Translations under genes and position numbers: made by a program | The notes under the pieces: generated by a model | What the model was told of the DNA's origin: nothing | The model's database searches: none | The model's input: only the letters and a program-made list of their open reading frames with translations | Source of the DNA: Candidatus Pseudoruminococcus merdavium | Lineage (GTDB): Bacteria; Bacillota; Clostridia; Oscillospirales; Ruminococcaceae | Assembly (NCBI GenBank): GCA_904419745.1 | Contig: CAJFSS010000010.1 | Location: 37,878 to 101,877, forward strand | Direction: 5' to 3' | DNA length: 64,000 bases | Shown here: positions 19,092 through 28,355 of the stretch, piece by piece | Layout: the number at the start of each line of letters is the position of its first letter | How positions within the stretch are numbered: the stretch's first letter is position 1

Positions 19092-20463
19092 GTTCTGATC
19101 CCTCCGCATAGGTTTTCATGGCCTCCACAAACCCCTGGGCAAACTTTGGGTTTGCATAGAAATAGAGATGGGGGAAGCCCGCAACCAGGTTGTATTTTGT
19201 ATAGATGCAATCCCAAGAAATCTGGCGAGAACTTTTTGCCGCAGTAAACGCATCCCCTTCCTGGCTGCTCTGGTAATAGTGAAACTCATGCGCAGAAATT
19301 TTTTCCCCCGCTTTGCAAAAAAAGGTATCCCGGTTTGCACTTAGCGTAATATATCCAAAATGGCGCAGGCGTTCCCCTTTGACTGCGCGCCCGGGGACAA
19401 GCCCAGCCATCCTATGTTCTTTTCCCTGTTCGTCGCACAAAAATTCATGCAAGTACAGAAATCCGCCGCACTCTGCAAAGGTGGGAACCCCATCCTGTAC
19501 GGCGCTGCGGATGGATTCCAGCATGGAACGGTTTGCAGCCAATTTTGCCGCAAAAACCTCCGGATATCCCCCGCCCAGATAGATCCCGTCGATATTCTCC
19601 GGGAGTTTTTTATCGCATAAGGGAGAGAAGGGGAGTAACTCCACACCAAACGATTTGAGTAAATCCAGATTCTCCCCATAATAAAAGCAAAACGCCTTGT
19701 CCTGCGCGACGGCCAGGCGTAGGGTTTTCTCCGGCTTCAGCGGAGCCGAAAGCGGTTCATACTCCACAGCAGGTGCGTTCCTTGCAAATCCCAGCAGTTT
19801 TTCAAGGTCCACAGTCTGTTCAAAAACGCTGACCAAGTGGACAAGTTTTTCCTTCAGCTTGGACACTTCTTTGGGAGGAATCAGCCCCAGGTGGCGGCTT
19901 AAAAGGGAAAATCCTTCGTCAAATGGAAGATACCCCACAACTTCCACTCCGCACTCCCGCTCGATGACTGGCTTGAGCATCTCATACACCTGCTTCGAGC
20001 ACCGGTTGAGCAAAACAGCCCGGATTTGGGATCTTGTCCGGAAATCTGCAAACCCTTTCACCAGCGCGGCAAGGGATAAAGCCGCCCCTTTCGCATCCAC
20101 TACCAGCAGAGCCGGTACTCCCAGCGCATGGGATACATGGTAGCTGCTGGCACATGCGCCTGTGCCGACGCCGTCATAGTAGCCCATAACCCCCTCAAAT
20201 ACGGCGAGATCACAGCCCTGTGACCGCTGTGCCGCCAAACAAACCGCCGTATTCTCCTGGACAAAAAACAAATCCGTATTGGAGCTGACCGTCCCGAAAA
20301 TTTCCCGGTGGAACATGGGATCAATATAATCCGGGCCGCACTTGAACGCCGCGGGCGCAAGCCCTCTCCTGCGCAGCGCCCCCAACAGGGCGCAGGTCAC
20401 TGTCGTCTTCCCCCCGCCGCTGGCGGGGGCGGTCACCATTATACGTGGAAGTTCCCATTTCAT
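19081..20463 (-). CDS. cbiA: Cobyrinate a,c-diamide synthase
   Basis: CbiA amidates the a and c carboxylates of cobyrinate using glutamine and ATP. The 460-residue protein has the N-terminal ATPase domain (APASGGGKTTVTCAL) and a C-terminal class I amidotransferase with GGGYPEVFA and the nucleophile in FAECGGFLYL. It starts within the stop of cbiET (4-base overlap). Confidence 0.96.
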   Translation of the reverse strand: MKWELPRIMVTAPASGGGKTTVTCALLGALRRRGLAPAAFKCGPDYIDPMFHREIFGTVSSNTDLFFVQENTAVCLAAQRSQGCDLAVFEGVMGYYDGVGTGACASSYHVSHALGVPALLVVDAKGAALSLAALVKGFADFRTRSQIRAVLLNRCSKQVYEMLKPVIERECGVEVVGYLPFDEGFSLLSRHLGLIPPKEVSKLKEKLVHLVSVFEQTVDLEKLLGFARNAPAVEYEPLSAPLKPEKTLRLAVAQDKAFCFYYGENLDLLKSFGVELLPFSPLCDKKLPENIDGIYLGGGYPEVFAAKLAANRSMLESIRSAVQDGVPTFAECGGFLYLHEFLCDEQGKEHRMAGLVPGRAVKGERLRHFGYITLSANRDTFFCKAGEKISAHEFHYYQSSQEGDAFTAAKSSRQISWDCIYTKYNLVAGFPHLYFYANPKFAQGFVEAMKTYAEGSEHDA

Positions 20464-21671
20464 CCGTCATTCCTCCCCGCTGCACTGATAACAAAAACCG
20501 GGTTATTTGCCATCAAAAGATTGGAACGCCCGGCACGCTTTGTTTTGGATATGGACACCTGAACCGCCTCGATCTCCTCAAAACTCAATTCTGCGAGGAG
20601 TTTGAGGGAATCGCATGCGGTTTCCAGGGTAATAGCGCTGATACAGACCCGCACAGCCGGATTCTTTTGGCGCAGCAGGGACAGGATCTCCTCCAGCTTT
20701 CCCTTGCTCCCGCCGATAAAAGCCGCGTCCGGCGCAGGCAAGCCTTCGCATACATGCGGCGCCATCCCCTGTATCAGGCTGAGGTTATAGAGCCCTAAGC
20801 GCTGCGCATTTTGCCGGATCAGGCTGCATCCTTCATCTGAGCACTCCACTGCATAGACCTTTCCAAACCGGGCAAACAGCGCCATTTCCACACTGACCGA
20901 ACCGGTCCCAGCCCCGATATCCCAGAGGGTATCCGTCTCCTTCAGGCGGAGTTTGGACAAAATCACACTGCGTACTTCAGATTTTGTCATCGGGACGTCC
21001 CCACGGAGAAACTCCCCGTCCGGCAGGCCAAACGAAGAGGCTTTCCTCTCACAGGCGCGCGGATTCATCACCAGCAGGACGCTCAAAGGGGCGAACCTCA
21101 TTTTTCCAAGTTCCCGTACAGTCCCATGGAAAACAGCTTCCTGTGGGCTGGAGAGGTTTTGCCCCACATAGGCGGCGCACTCCCCAAAGCCGGCGGCATC
21201 CAGCTCCCGGCACAGGGAATCCGGCGTCTGCGCGCCCCCGGTAAGGGCAAACGTCTTTTCAAAATTCGCCACATGCGCCGCGATCTCACAGGCAGTCCCA
21301 TGCGCGCTGACCAGGTGCCAGTCCTGCCATGGGATCCCCAGGCGGGAGGAAAAGCAGGACACGCTGGAAATCCCGGGGTAAACCTCCGTCTGCTCTGCCC
21401 CAAAGTGCTCGACAAGCTTTTTTGCACCGCTGTAAAGGCCGGCGTCCCCGCTGAGCAACACACAGGGGGTTTGAAACTCCGGGTGGGCGTGCAGATATTC
21501 GATGATTTGTTCCGGCAGGGCAAGCGGAACCTGCGGTGCCCGATGTTCCGGGAAGTTTGCAAGCAGCCGGGAAGCCCCCATAAGGCAGTCCGCACGGGAA
21601 ACAGCCTGTACGGCAGCGTAGGTCATCTGGGAAAGATCCCCCGGGCCGGACGAAACCAAGGACAATTTCAT
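20460..21671 (-). CDS. cbiET: Bifunctional cobalt-precorrin-7 C5-methyltransferase / C15-methyltransferase (decarboxylating)
   Basis: A 403-residue fusion. The N-terminal CbiE domain is a tetrapyrrole methylase (starting SLVSSGPGDLSQMTYAAV, with LLSGDAGLYSG), and the C-terminal CbiT domain is a class I SAM methyltransferase (WDIGAGTGSVSVEMALF). The two are separate proteins in many cbi clusters and fused as CobL elsewhere. It overlaps both neighbours by 4 bases. Confidence 0.95.
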   Translation of the reverse strand: MKLSLVSSGPGDLSQMTYAAVQAVSRADCLMGASRLLANFPEHRAPQVPLALPEQIIEYLHAHPEFQTPCVLLSGDAGLYSGAKKLVEHFGAEQTEVYPGISSVSCFSSRLGIPWQDWHLVSAHGTACEIAAHVANFEKTFALTGGAQTPDSLCRELDAAGFGECAAYVGQNLSSPQEAVFHGTVRELGKMRFAPLSVLLVMNPRACERKASSFGLPDGEFLRGDVPMTKSEVRSVILSKLRLKETDTLWDIGAGTGSVSVEMALFARFGKVYAVECSDEGCSLIRQNAQRLGLYNLSLIQGMAPHVCEGLPAPDAAFIGGSKGKLEEILSLLRQKNPAVRVCISAITLETACDSLKLLAELSFEEIEAVQVSISKTKRAGRSNLLMANNPVFVISAAGRNDG

Positions 21672-22426
21672 GATGTTCCCCTCTTTTCTGTGAGAATTCG
21701 GACAATTTCTGCAAAGGAATTGCCCACTTCCTTCGGACGTGCGATAACAATTACGGGAATCTCCGCTTTTCTGGCGGCGGAAAGTTTTTCCTCATATCCG
21801 CCTTCCCGTCCGCTCTCCTTTGTGACCAGGCAGCGGATAGAAAACTGCCGGATCAGCGCGAGGTTCAGCTCCTCGCAGAAAGGCCCCTGCATGGCGATGA
21901 TATGGCTGCGTTCATATCCGAGTGCGAGGCAGGCCCTCAACGAGGATTCCATTGGGAGTACCCGGGGGTAGATCCTCTCCCGGTAACCGGGGATGGCACA
22001 GAACCGGGCGAGTTCCTTTGCCCCGGTCGTCAGCAGGATATTCCCCGGCATTCGGCAGAGCGCCTGCACCGCTTCCTCCGTACCGGGGACAAGCAGGCTG
22101 TTTGAATCCGGCGGCGGGGATTCCCGGATCAGGCGCAGGTACGGCACTGCCGCATGGGTACAGGCCAGCCGGAGATTTTCCGTTACTTCGCGCGCATAAG
22201 GGTGCGTGGCGTCCACCACTACGTTATACCCGTTTTCTGTGAGCAGATGTTCCATCTCGGAACAGGACAGCCGCCCTTCCAACAGCGTGCAGCCGGGAAC
22301 GCCCTCCATACTGTGCGCGCCGTATTCGGTCGCCACGCTCACAGTGACCTGGAAGTCGCCGATGGAAAGCAGGGTCTGCGCAAGGCGCTTTCCCTCGGTG
22401 GTTCCGGAAAAAATCAATACCTTCAT
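21668..22426 (-). CDS. cbiJ: Cobalt-precorrin-6A reductase
   Basis: CbiJ/CobK reduces the macrocycle of precorrin-6A with a nicotinamide cofactor. The 252-residue protein begins VLIFSGTTEGKRLAQ, has VVDATHPYA, LRLIRESPP and LVTKESGREGGYEEK, all diagnostic of the family. It overlaps cbiH and cbiET by 4 bases each. Confidence 0.95.
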   Translation of the reverse strand: MKVLIFSGTTEGKRLAQTLLSIGDFQVTVSVATEYGAHSMEGVPGCTLLEGRLSCSEMEHLLTENGYNVVVDATHPYAREVTENLRLACTHAAVPYLRLIRESPPPDSNSLLVPGTEEAVQALCRMPGNILLTTGAKELARFCAIPGYRERIYPRVLPMESSLRACLALGYERSHIIAMQGPFCEELNLALIRQFSIRCLVTKESGREGGYEEKLSAARKAEIPVIVIARPKEVGNSFAEIVRILTEKRGTS

Positions 22427-23160
22427 AAGGTCCCCCTGGCCTCATAGCCGCGCGGGGTCACCATCTTCCCGCCGATCACCTTTGTCATGCTGTTGCCAAT
22501 AAAAACCGTGGTAAACATATCCGCAGGAGTCTGGCTGAGCTGTTCAAGCGTCAGAATCCGGGAACTCTCCCCCTGCCTGCCAATATTGCGCACAATCGCA
22601 CAGACTGTCTGCGGGGATTTTGTCTCCAACAGGATTTCGCAGGCGCGGTGCAGGTAATCTGCGCGCTTTTTGCTGGCTGGATTATACAGGCACACCGCAA
22701 AATCCGCCTGCGCCGCCGCGCGCAGCCTTGCTGCGATCGTCTCCCACGGGGTGAGCAGGTCGCTGAGGCTGATCACCGCAAAATCATGCGCCAGGGGTGC
22801 GCCGAGCACCGCCGCGCCTGAGAGCGCCGCCGTGACGCCGGGGACAATCTCCACATCCAGTTCCGGATGTCCCTTTGCCACTTCCAGGATTAGCCCGGCC
22901 ATCCCATAGACCCCGGCGTCCCCGGAGCAGACCATTGCAACCGTATGCCCTGCCAGCGCCTGTTCCACCGCCATGGTACAGCGCTCGATTTCCCGTTTCA
23001 TAGGGGTTGTCAAAACCCGTTCCCCTTCAAAAAGGGGTTTTACCAAATCCACATAGACCGGGTATCCGACCAGCGTATCGCAGGCCTTGAGCGCGTTGAC
23101 CGCGCGCAGGGTCATATCCTCCCCGCCGCCCGGCCCGATTCCGATGACATAGAGTTTCAT
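22423..23160 (-). CDS. cbiH: Cobalt-precorrin-3 C17-methyltransferase
   Basis: This CbiH/CobJ tetrapyrrole methylase performs C-17 methylation with ring contraction in the anaerobic pathway. The 245-residue protein has VIGIGPGGGEDMTLRAV, VCSGDAGVYGMAG and CLYNPASKKR. The ATG at 23160 follows GGAGGTG; an upstream ATG at 23196 has no ribosome site. It is preceded by a 151-base gap, the longest in the operon, which contains a stable hairpin. Confidence 0.95.
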   Translation of the reverse strand: MKLYVIGIGPGGGEDMTLRAVNALKACDTLVGYPVYVDLVKPLFEGERVLTTPMKREIERCTMAVEQALAGHTVAMVCSGDAGVYGMAGLILEVAKGHPELDVEIVPGVTAALSGAAVLGAPLAHDFAVISLSDLLTPWETIAARLRAAAQADFAVCLYNPASKKRADYLHRACEILLETKSPQTVCAIVRNIGRQGESSRILTLEQLSQTPADMFTTVFIGNSMTKVIGGKMVTPRGYEARGTL

Positions 23161-23233
23161 TGCACACCTCCGGAAATTCTTAAATGTGAAAAACATCCCA
23201 CGCCCGCCGGGGCAGGCCGGACAATGGTTCCGC

Positions 23234-23270
23234 CGCAGGAGCCTCTCAGCAAATAGAGGGGCCTCCTGCG
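23234..23270. other. Intra-operon hairpin between cbiG and cbiH
   Basis: CGCAGGAG and CTCCTGCG plus inner AGAGG/CCTCT arms form a stable stem in the only long gap of the cobalamin operon. On the operon (minus) strand no T-run follows, so it does not look like a terminator there. On the plus strand TTTTG follows. A processing or mRNA-stability element is possible. Confidence 0.5.
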
Positions 23271-23311
23271 TTTTGAAAAAGTTTTTATCTGGAGCACCCC
23301 TGCTTTCCCGC

Positions 23312-24349
23312 TCAAACCGGTTTCTCCGTCTCCAGATGAAAACAGACAGTCTGCGCTGTGACAGCGGCCGCCAGGGTCACGCCCTCGAACACCGTCTTTT
23401 TCACCAGCAATTTTCCGCCCGACCCGGCCCCAAGCACCGCCGCGCGCTCGCAGACATTATCTACGCCCGTCACCTTGCTGACAAACGCAGAGGAGGTAAA
23501 CGCCCCCTGCAAAGCGGCAAGCTGCTGCGCGGAGTAGGTGACAAATTCCAATCCATGTTGGGAGCAGAAGGAGAGGATTCCCGCTTCTTTCTGCTTGAGA
23601 TCAATGCTGCACACCCTGGAAAACGCGTGGGGGGAAAGCCGGTTTTCCCGGCAAAAGGAGGAAAACGCCTGCTCAATTTTTTCTGCGGGGGTCTGTTTGC
23701 GGCAGCCAATCCCGAGCACGGCAAACGGCGGGACAATATGCAGAATCTCCGGGTCTCCCTCCCCGGTGTGCAGCGTCACACGGAAATCGGGCGGGAATTT
23801 TCCCTGAATAACGCCCGCGGGGAGATTCCCCTCCAACGGGAAATCACAACAGACCCCGACAGGCTTGCCGGCAAGCAGATTCGCGGAAATCCGTTTGGCC
23901 GCCCCGGGGTTTTCCAGAAAATAGCCCTGACGTGCCGCCCAGTCGTCCACGGCAAACAGGCCGTGGACGTCCGTCGCCGTCGTCACAACGGCAACCGCGC
24001 CGGTAATCTCCGCAATCCGGCGGGCAAAACGGTTTGCCCCTCCGATATGTCCGGAGAGCAAGGGAATACAAAATTGTGCCCCGTCGTCCACCGACACCAC
24101 CGCCGGATCGGTCAGCTTGGAGTGTATATATGGGGCAATCGCGCGCACGGCAATCCCCGCTGCCCCTACAAAGACAAGCAGATCGGACTCTGCAAACGCC
24201 TGTCGGGTAAAGGCGTGCAAATCCACCTTTTTCTCCCCAAAGCAGGCGGACACGTCTGCCGTATCCCCGTATTCCTGCGGCAGGTTTGCGGCAATCTTCT
24301 GCGCCAGCGCGAGGCCCCGCCGGGAAAAAGCGATCAGAGACGCTTTCAT
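23312..24349 (-). CDS. cbiG: Cobalt-precorrin-5A hydrolase
   Basis: CbiG opens the delta-lactone of cobalt-precorrin-5A and releases acetaldehyde. The 345-residue protein has the N-terminal region (LVFVGAAGIAVRAIAPY), the middle GHIGGANRFARRIA motif, and the C-terminal domain (AVLGIGCRKQTP). It overlaps cbiF by 4 bases. Confidence 0.95.
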   Translation of the reverse strand: MKASLIAFSRRGLALAQKIAANLPQEYGDTADVSACFGEKKVDLHAFTRQAFAESDLLVFVGAAGIAVRAIAPYIHSKLTDPAVVSVDDGAQFCIPLLSGHIGGANRFARRIAEITGAVAVVTTATDVHGLFAVDDWAARQGYFLENPGAAKRISANLLAGKPVGVCCDFPLEGNLPAGVIQGKFPPDFRVTLHTGEGDPEILHIVPPFAVLGIGCRKQTPAEKIEQAFSSFCRENRLSPHAFSRVCSIDLKQKEAGILSFCSQHGLEFVTYSAQQLAALQGAFTSSAFVSKVTGVDNVCERAAVLGAGSGGKLLVKKTVFEGVTLAAAVTAQTVCFHLETEKPV

Positions 24350-25104
24350 ATCTCCGTTCCTTTCCGGTACCCGGTCGTAAAGGCGGGGTCATAGAGCTTG
24401 GATCGCTCATAGGACTTTCCCAGGAACCCGCCGACTGTGATCAAAGCCGTTTTGCTGATATGGTTTTTTTCCGCCGTCTGCGCCAGCGTGCCGACCGTAC
24501 AGCGAAATACCTGCTCGTCCGGCCAGGTGGCCTTGTACACGATGGCCGCCGGGGTATCTGGCGCATAGCCGCCCTCTAACAATTCCGCCTGCGTTTGTCT
24601 GAGCAGTCCCGCACTCAAAAACAGCACCATCGTGGCCCCGTGTTTCGCAAGGTTTTTGACCTCCTGCCCCTGCGGGACTGGAGTACGCCCCGCCATACGA
24701 GAGATAATCACAGCCTGGCTAACTCCAGGGAGCGTATACTCCGCCCGCAGGGCAGCAGCCGCTCCGCACAGGCTGGAAACGCCGGGGACAATCTCATACT
24801 CCACGCCGGCTTGCTCCAGACAATCCATCTGCTCCCGGATGGCGCCGTAGATGCTGGGATCGCCGGTGTGCAGGCGCACGCACAGGCCGCCCTCCCGCTC
24901 GCATTCGAGCATGGAGGAAACCACCTGCTCGAGCGTCATGGACGCACTGTCCTGTATGACACAGCCGGGTTTTGCCACTTCCAGAAGTTGCGGATTGACA
25001 AGGCTGCCCGCATAGATGATTCTGTCCGCTTTTTTTAACAGGTTCTGTCCGCGCACGGTGATCAAATCCGGCGCGCCGCTGCCCGCCCCTACAAAGAAAA
25101 TCAT
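24346..25104 (-). CDS. cbiF: Cobalt-precorrin-4 C11-methyltransferase
   Basis: CbiF/CobM methylates C-11. The 252-residue tetrapyrrole methylase begins FVGAGSGAPDLITVRG, has IYAGSLVNPQLL and the SAM-site stretch LHTGDPSIYGAIREQMD. It is translationally coupled to cbiL upstream and cbiG downstream by 4-base overlaps. Confidence 0.96.
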   Translation of the reverse strand: MIFFVGAGSGAPDLITVRGQNLLKKADRIIYAGSLVNPQLLEVAKPGCVIQDSASMTLEQVVSSMLECEREGGLCVRLHTGDPSIYGAIREQMDCLEQAGVEYEIVPGVSSLCGAAAALRAEYTLPGVSQAVIISRMAGRTPVPQGQEVKNLAKHGATMVLFLSAGLLRQTQAELLEGGYAPDTPAAIVYKATWPDEQVFRCTVGTLAQTAEKNHISKTALITVGGFLGKSYERSKLYDPAFTTGYRKGTEI

Positions 25105-25808
25105 CGCTTGTTCCCCTTTTCCTCTGGAATGACCACTGTGGTAAAGTACCCGGTTTTGGGCAGTTCCCCGGTCAAGTCCCGGCAGATCACCTCATCGGAA
25201 AGCCCGCAGTTTTGAATCAACGCGGCCTGTTCCAGCAGTCCCCGTTCCCGCAGAATTTCTGCAAGGCCCTGTAAATCCTTTCCCGCTTTCATCAGCACCT
25301 TGGCGCCGGGCTGGGAAAGTCCGTCCTCCCAGCCTGCATGCCCAACCGGCAGGACATGGAGCTGCTGACAGCCCTCCGTCAGGCTCCGCCCAAGCCGGGC
25401 GGCAACCGCGCAGAAACTCGGCACACCGGGGATCATCCTGGTTTCACAGCCGGATTCCCTGACAAAGGGTTCCAAGTGGCCATAGGTGGAATACAGGGTG
25501 ACGTCTCCCAGGGTGATCATGGCGACGTCCCGTCCCGCCCGCAGTTCGGAAAGGATCAGCCCTGCAGTTTCCCGATGGGCTTTTTCCCGTGCCTCCCGGT
25601 TCCCCCGCATGGAAAAGGGTAGGTACAAAATCCGTTTTCCCTCAATCGGCACCGCGCTTTTCACAATATCGAGCGCCAGGTTTTTCTCCCCTTCGGTCTG
25701 AGGGCAGGCGATGACCGGGCACTCCTGCAAAACCCGCACCGCTTTGAGGGTGAGGAGTTCCGGATCTCCCGGACCAATTCCAACGCCGTACAAAATCCCC
25801 TGTTTCAA
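25101..25808 (-). CDS. cbiL: Cobalt-precorrin-2 C20-methyltransferase
   Basis: CbiL/CobI methylates C-20, the first methylation after cobalt insertion. The 235-residue protein begins YGVGIGPGDPELLTLKAV and contains MITLGDVTLYSTYGHL and GVPSFCAVAARLG, typical of the family. It overlaps cbiD and cbiF by 4 bases. Confidence 0.95.
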   Translation of the reverse strand: MKQGILYGVGIGPGDPELLTLKAVRVLQECPVIACPQTEGEKNLALDIVKSAVPIEGKRILYLPFSMRGNREAREKAHRETAGLILSELRAGRDVAMITLGDVTLYSTYGHLEPFVRESGCETRMIPGVPSFCAVAARLGRSLTEGCQQLHVLPVGHAGWEDGLSQPGAKVLMKAGKDLQGLAEILRERGLLEQAALIQNCGLSDEVICRDLTGELPKTGYFTTVVIPEEKGNKR

Positions 25809-26935
25809 TCCTGATTCCTCCTTATGATTGCTTTTGCCTGTTTCGTCAATCCGAGCAGCCCCCGCGCCCCAAAGAGCACGGCGCCTGCGCGAATCCCCTC
25901 CCCGGCAAACCGGGAGAGTGTGCTTTCTATTTTTTCAAGGATCATCGGGACAACCGCCCCGAGCAGGCCCTGTTCTTCTAAAATGCGTACCGCTTCGTCC
26001 GTAGTGGCGCTTTCCATCAGTTCCCGCGCCGTCTGTTCCGTACAGCCGGAAAGCGCCGCATAGGCGGTCAGCACCTCCAGCCGACAGTCCGCAAAACGCG
26101 AATGGGTATTGCGCACCCCGGCGGCAAGCTTGACAAGCTTGCCGATATGCCCGACAAGCAGGATCTCCCCAAAACCATAGCGCGCGCCGAATTCCACCGC
26201 GTCCCCGATATAATTGGAGCATTTGACGACTGGCGCCAATTGCAGGGCAGGCGTGTCCCGGATAAAATCCGCCCCATAGTTACCGGGCGCGAGCACCAGG
26301 ATTTTTCCCGGTTCCTGCGCGCGCATCTTAATTTCCAGCTCCAGGCTGTCCACCATCGCCTGTTCGCTCATCGGTTCGACGATCCCGGTTGTCCCGAGGA
26401 TGGACAGCCCGCCCTCGATTCCCAAGCGGGGGTTAAACGTGCGTGCGGCGAGCACCCGGCCCCCCGGGATGCTCACCGTGACGAGCAGGCCCCCGTCGTA
26501 CCCAGTTTCCTCGCAGACCGCTTCCACCGCTTGGGCAATCATCTGCCGGGGTACCCGGTTGATAGCGGCTGCTCCCACCGGCTGATCAAGCCCCCGTTTG
26601 GTGACCCGGCCGACGCCTTCCCCTCCCTCGATGGTAATCCCGGTTCCGGGAACCCGCCGGGCTTCGCAGAAGACAAGGACGCCGTCCGTGATATCCGGAT
26701 CGTCGCCGCTGTCCTTGCGCACAGCGCAGCGGGCGAAATCCTCCCCCACGGTGATCTCCTCCACCGGCACCTCAAGCGCAATCCCTTTGGGGGTTACGAG
26801 GCCGGCGGTACGGCAGGCGGTTTTCGTAAGCAGGGTTTTCGCTGCGGCCTGCGCCGCAAGCGCCGCACAGCTCCCGGTGGTGTAGCCGCACCGCAGGCGT
26901 TTGGAACCTTTGAACACATATTCTTCCAGTTTCAT
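25805..26935 (-). CDS. cbiD: Cobalt-precorrin-5B C1-methyltransferase
   Basis: CbiD methylates C-1 in the anaerobic pathway and does not belong to the tetrapyrrole-methylase fold of its neighbours. The 376-residue protein has RCGYTTGSCAALAA at its N-terminus, GGRVLAARTFNPRLGI, and VGHIGKLVKLAAGVRNTHS. It lies 24 bases after cbiK and overlaps cbiL. Confidence 0.96.
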   Translation of the reverse strand: MKLEEYVFKGSKRLRCGYTTGSCAALAAQAAAKTLLTKTACRTAGLVTPKGIALEVPVEEITVGEDFARCAVRKDSGDDPDITDGVLVFCEARRVPGTGITIEGGEGVGRVTKRGLDQPVGAAAINRVPRQMIAQAVEAVCEETGYDGGLLVTVSIPGGRVLAARTFNPRLGIEGGLSILGTTGIVEPMSEQAMVDSLELEIKMRAQEPGKILVLAPGNYGADFIRDTPALQLAPVVKCSNYIGDAVEFGARYGFGEILLVGHIGKLVKLAAGVRNTHSRFADCRLEVLTAYAALSGCTEQTARELMESATTDEAVRILEEQGLLGAVVPMILEKIESTLSRFAGEGIRAGAVLFGARGLLGLTKQAKAIIRRNQD

Positions 26936-26959
26936 TGCGGCACCTCTCCATTCATCCTG

Positions 26960-27739
26960 TCAGGACAGCGTTTTTGCCTGCTGAAGATGGGAAAGATAGA
27001 TTTCCTGTACGGCGGGGATCTCCCCCAGACCGGCGAGCACGCAGCGCACTTGATAGCCCTGCTGCGCCAGGGCGGAGGAAAAGCTGTCCTTTGGCCCGGC
27101 CATATCGTTTTCCGCATGATCCCCTGCAACTACCATCAGCGGGGCAAGGCAGAGCTTTCGGTATCCTGCTCGACGGAGTTTTTTCTCCGCAGCGGCAAGC
27201 GTCGGATACCCTTCCACCGTGGTGACGAAAACCTGCTCATAGCCGGCGTCCTTTGCCATGCTGTCCATCGCAGAATAGGCGGCGTCCGCAAAATGCGCCG
27301 TACCATGTCCCATCCAAATCAGGGCCTCCTCCGGCTGGAGATGATAAAAGGGGATGGCTGCTTTGAGCAGGGCGAAGTAGTCCTCCGTCCGGTTGAGCAG
27401 GGGGGCTCCAAGGCGGATTTCCTCGAAATTATGCACAAAGCCCTGAATCTGGGCGTGGAGTTTTTCATATTCCTCCCCGTGGATGATATGGGTCGGCTGA
27501 ATGACAAGACGGGTATATCCCTCCTCTTTCAACGAGGCGAGCAAGGTATCCAACGAGGGAACCGAGATCCCCTCATTTTTTTCGATTTCCCGGATAACAA
27601 TGTGGGAAGTAAAGGCCCGGAACACCGGAATACCGGGAAAACGCGCCTGTACGGCGCGTTCGATTCCTCCGATGGCACGCTCCCTTGTCTGCGGGCGGGT
27701 TGTCCCAAAACTTACCATGATGATTGCTTGTTTTTTCAT
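26960..27739 (-). CDS. cbiK: Sirohydrochlorin cobaltochelatase
   Basis: CbiK inserts Co2+ into sirohydrochlorin, committing it to the anaerobic pathway. The 259-residue protein shows MVSFGTT near the N-terminus, IQPTHIIHGEEYEKL (metal-ligand histidine), WMGHGTAHFADAAY and AGDHAENDMAG. The ATG at 27739 follows AGAGAGGAA; the frame is open further upstream, but that sequence is the riboswitch. It is the first gene of the operon. No cobalt transporter or uroporphyrinogen methyltransferase gene accompanies it in this window. Confidence 0.96.
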   Translation of the reverse strand: MKKQAIIMVSFGTTRPQTRERAIGGIERAVQARFPGIPVFRAFTSHIVIREIEKNEGISVPSLDTLLASLKEEGYTRLVIQPTHIIHGEEYEKLHAQIQGFVHNFEEIRLGAPLLNRTEDYFALLKAAIPFYHLQPEEALIWMGHGTAHFADAAYSAMDSMAKDAGYEQVFVTTVEGYPTLAAAEKKLRRAGYRKLCLAPLMVVAGDHAENDMAGPKDSFSSALAQQGYQVRCVLAGLGEIPAVQEIYLSHLQQAKTLS

Positions 27740-27771
27740 GGATATTCCTCTCTTTATCGACGTGCATGATG

Positions 27772-27810
27772 AAAAAATATCCGCTCCGGAACAAAAATTC
27801 CAAAGCGGAC
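27772..27810 (-). terminator. Riboswitch-controlled intrinsic terminator
   Basis: Read on the minus strand, TCCGCT..GGAA and TTCC..AGCGGA form a stem followed by TATTTTTTC. It sits between the cobalamin aptamer and cbiK and is the likely expression platform: cobalamin bound, terminator formed, operon off. Confidence 0.75.
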
Positions 27811-27888
27811 ATGCACCAAAATCCGGAAACCCCGACGGAGATTCCGGTGCATGTACCAGCCCATCCTTCCGTGGACAGATACGTTTTC

Positions 27889-28099
27889 GAGCGCCCAAAG
27901 GCAGGTCTTCTGGCTTGCGGATTTTCTTCCGGCGCCTTCCCGCCAGCCTTTTGGCGGCAGTGGCAATGATGCCGGTGTGTCATCCGTTTACAGCGGCGGG
28001 GACCGCGCGGGATTTTCACCCTGTCTTCCCTATTCTCCCGGCAGGCTGTTCATGCCCGGCCGGGCACCGTTTGGACTTCATTTTTTCCGATTTGCGCTC
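27889..28099 (-). ncRNA. Cobalamin riboswitch (aptamer)
   Basis: On the minus strand the leader contains the conserved blocks of the cobalamin aptamer in order: GGTGAAAATCC, GGTCCCCGCCGCTGT, GCCACTG, and AGCCAGAAGACCTGCC (the B12-box). A closing P1 stem is visible as GAGCGC (28099-28094) pairing with GCGCTC (27894-27889). It lies upstream of cbiK in the correct orientation and is followed by a terminator hairpin. The boundaries are taken from the P1 stem. Confidence 0.93.
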
Positions 28100-28145
28100 T
28101 GCCGTCTGTTCTACAAAGGAACCACCGGCAAAATCGACTATTTTT

Positions 28146-28174
28146 ATCTTACCCCATCCCCTATGGCTTGTCAA
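28146..28174 (-). promoter_or_regulatory. Sigma-A promoter of the cobalamin operon
   Basis: On the minus strand TTGACA (28174-28169) and TAAGAT (28151-28146) are 17 bases apart, about 45 bases before the riboswitch P1 stem. Confidence 0.75.
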
Positions 28175-28355
28175 CGAACACACCTGTGTTTGTGCTGGGA
28201 AAAGTGACTCAGGTTTTGTTTGCCTTGGTTAAAAGACTAGAAAAATCGGCCGAGTTTCCGGTTCTTTTGAGAACGCGGCGCTTGCTCATTTTCATTACAA
28301 AAAATAGGCATTTCCCTCTTCACAAAACAATAACAAAGAAAAAATTAATGATCCC

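Noticed and set aside
26102..27769. A 555-codon open frame on the plus strand across cbiD and cbiK
   Set aside because: It is antisense to two well-supported genes in a GC-rich stretch where reverse frames stay open by chance; no ribosome site and no family resemblance.
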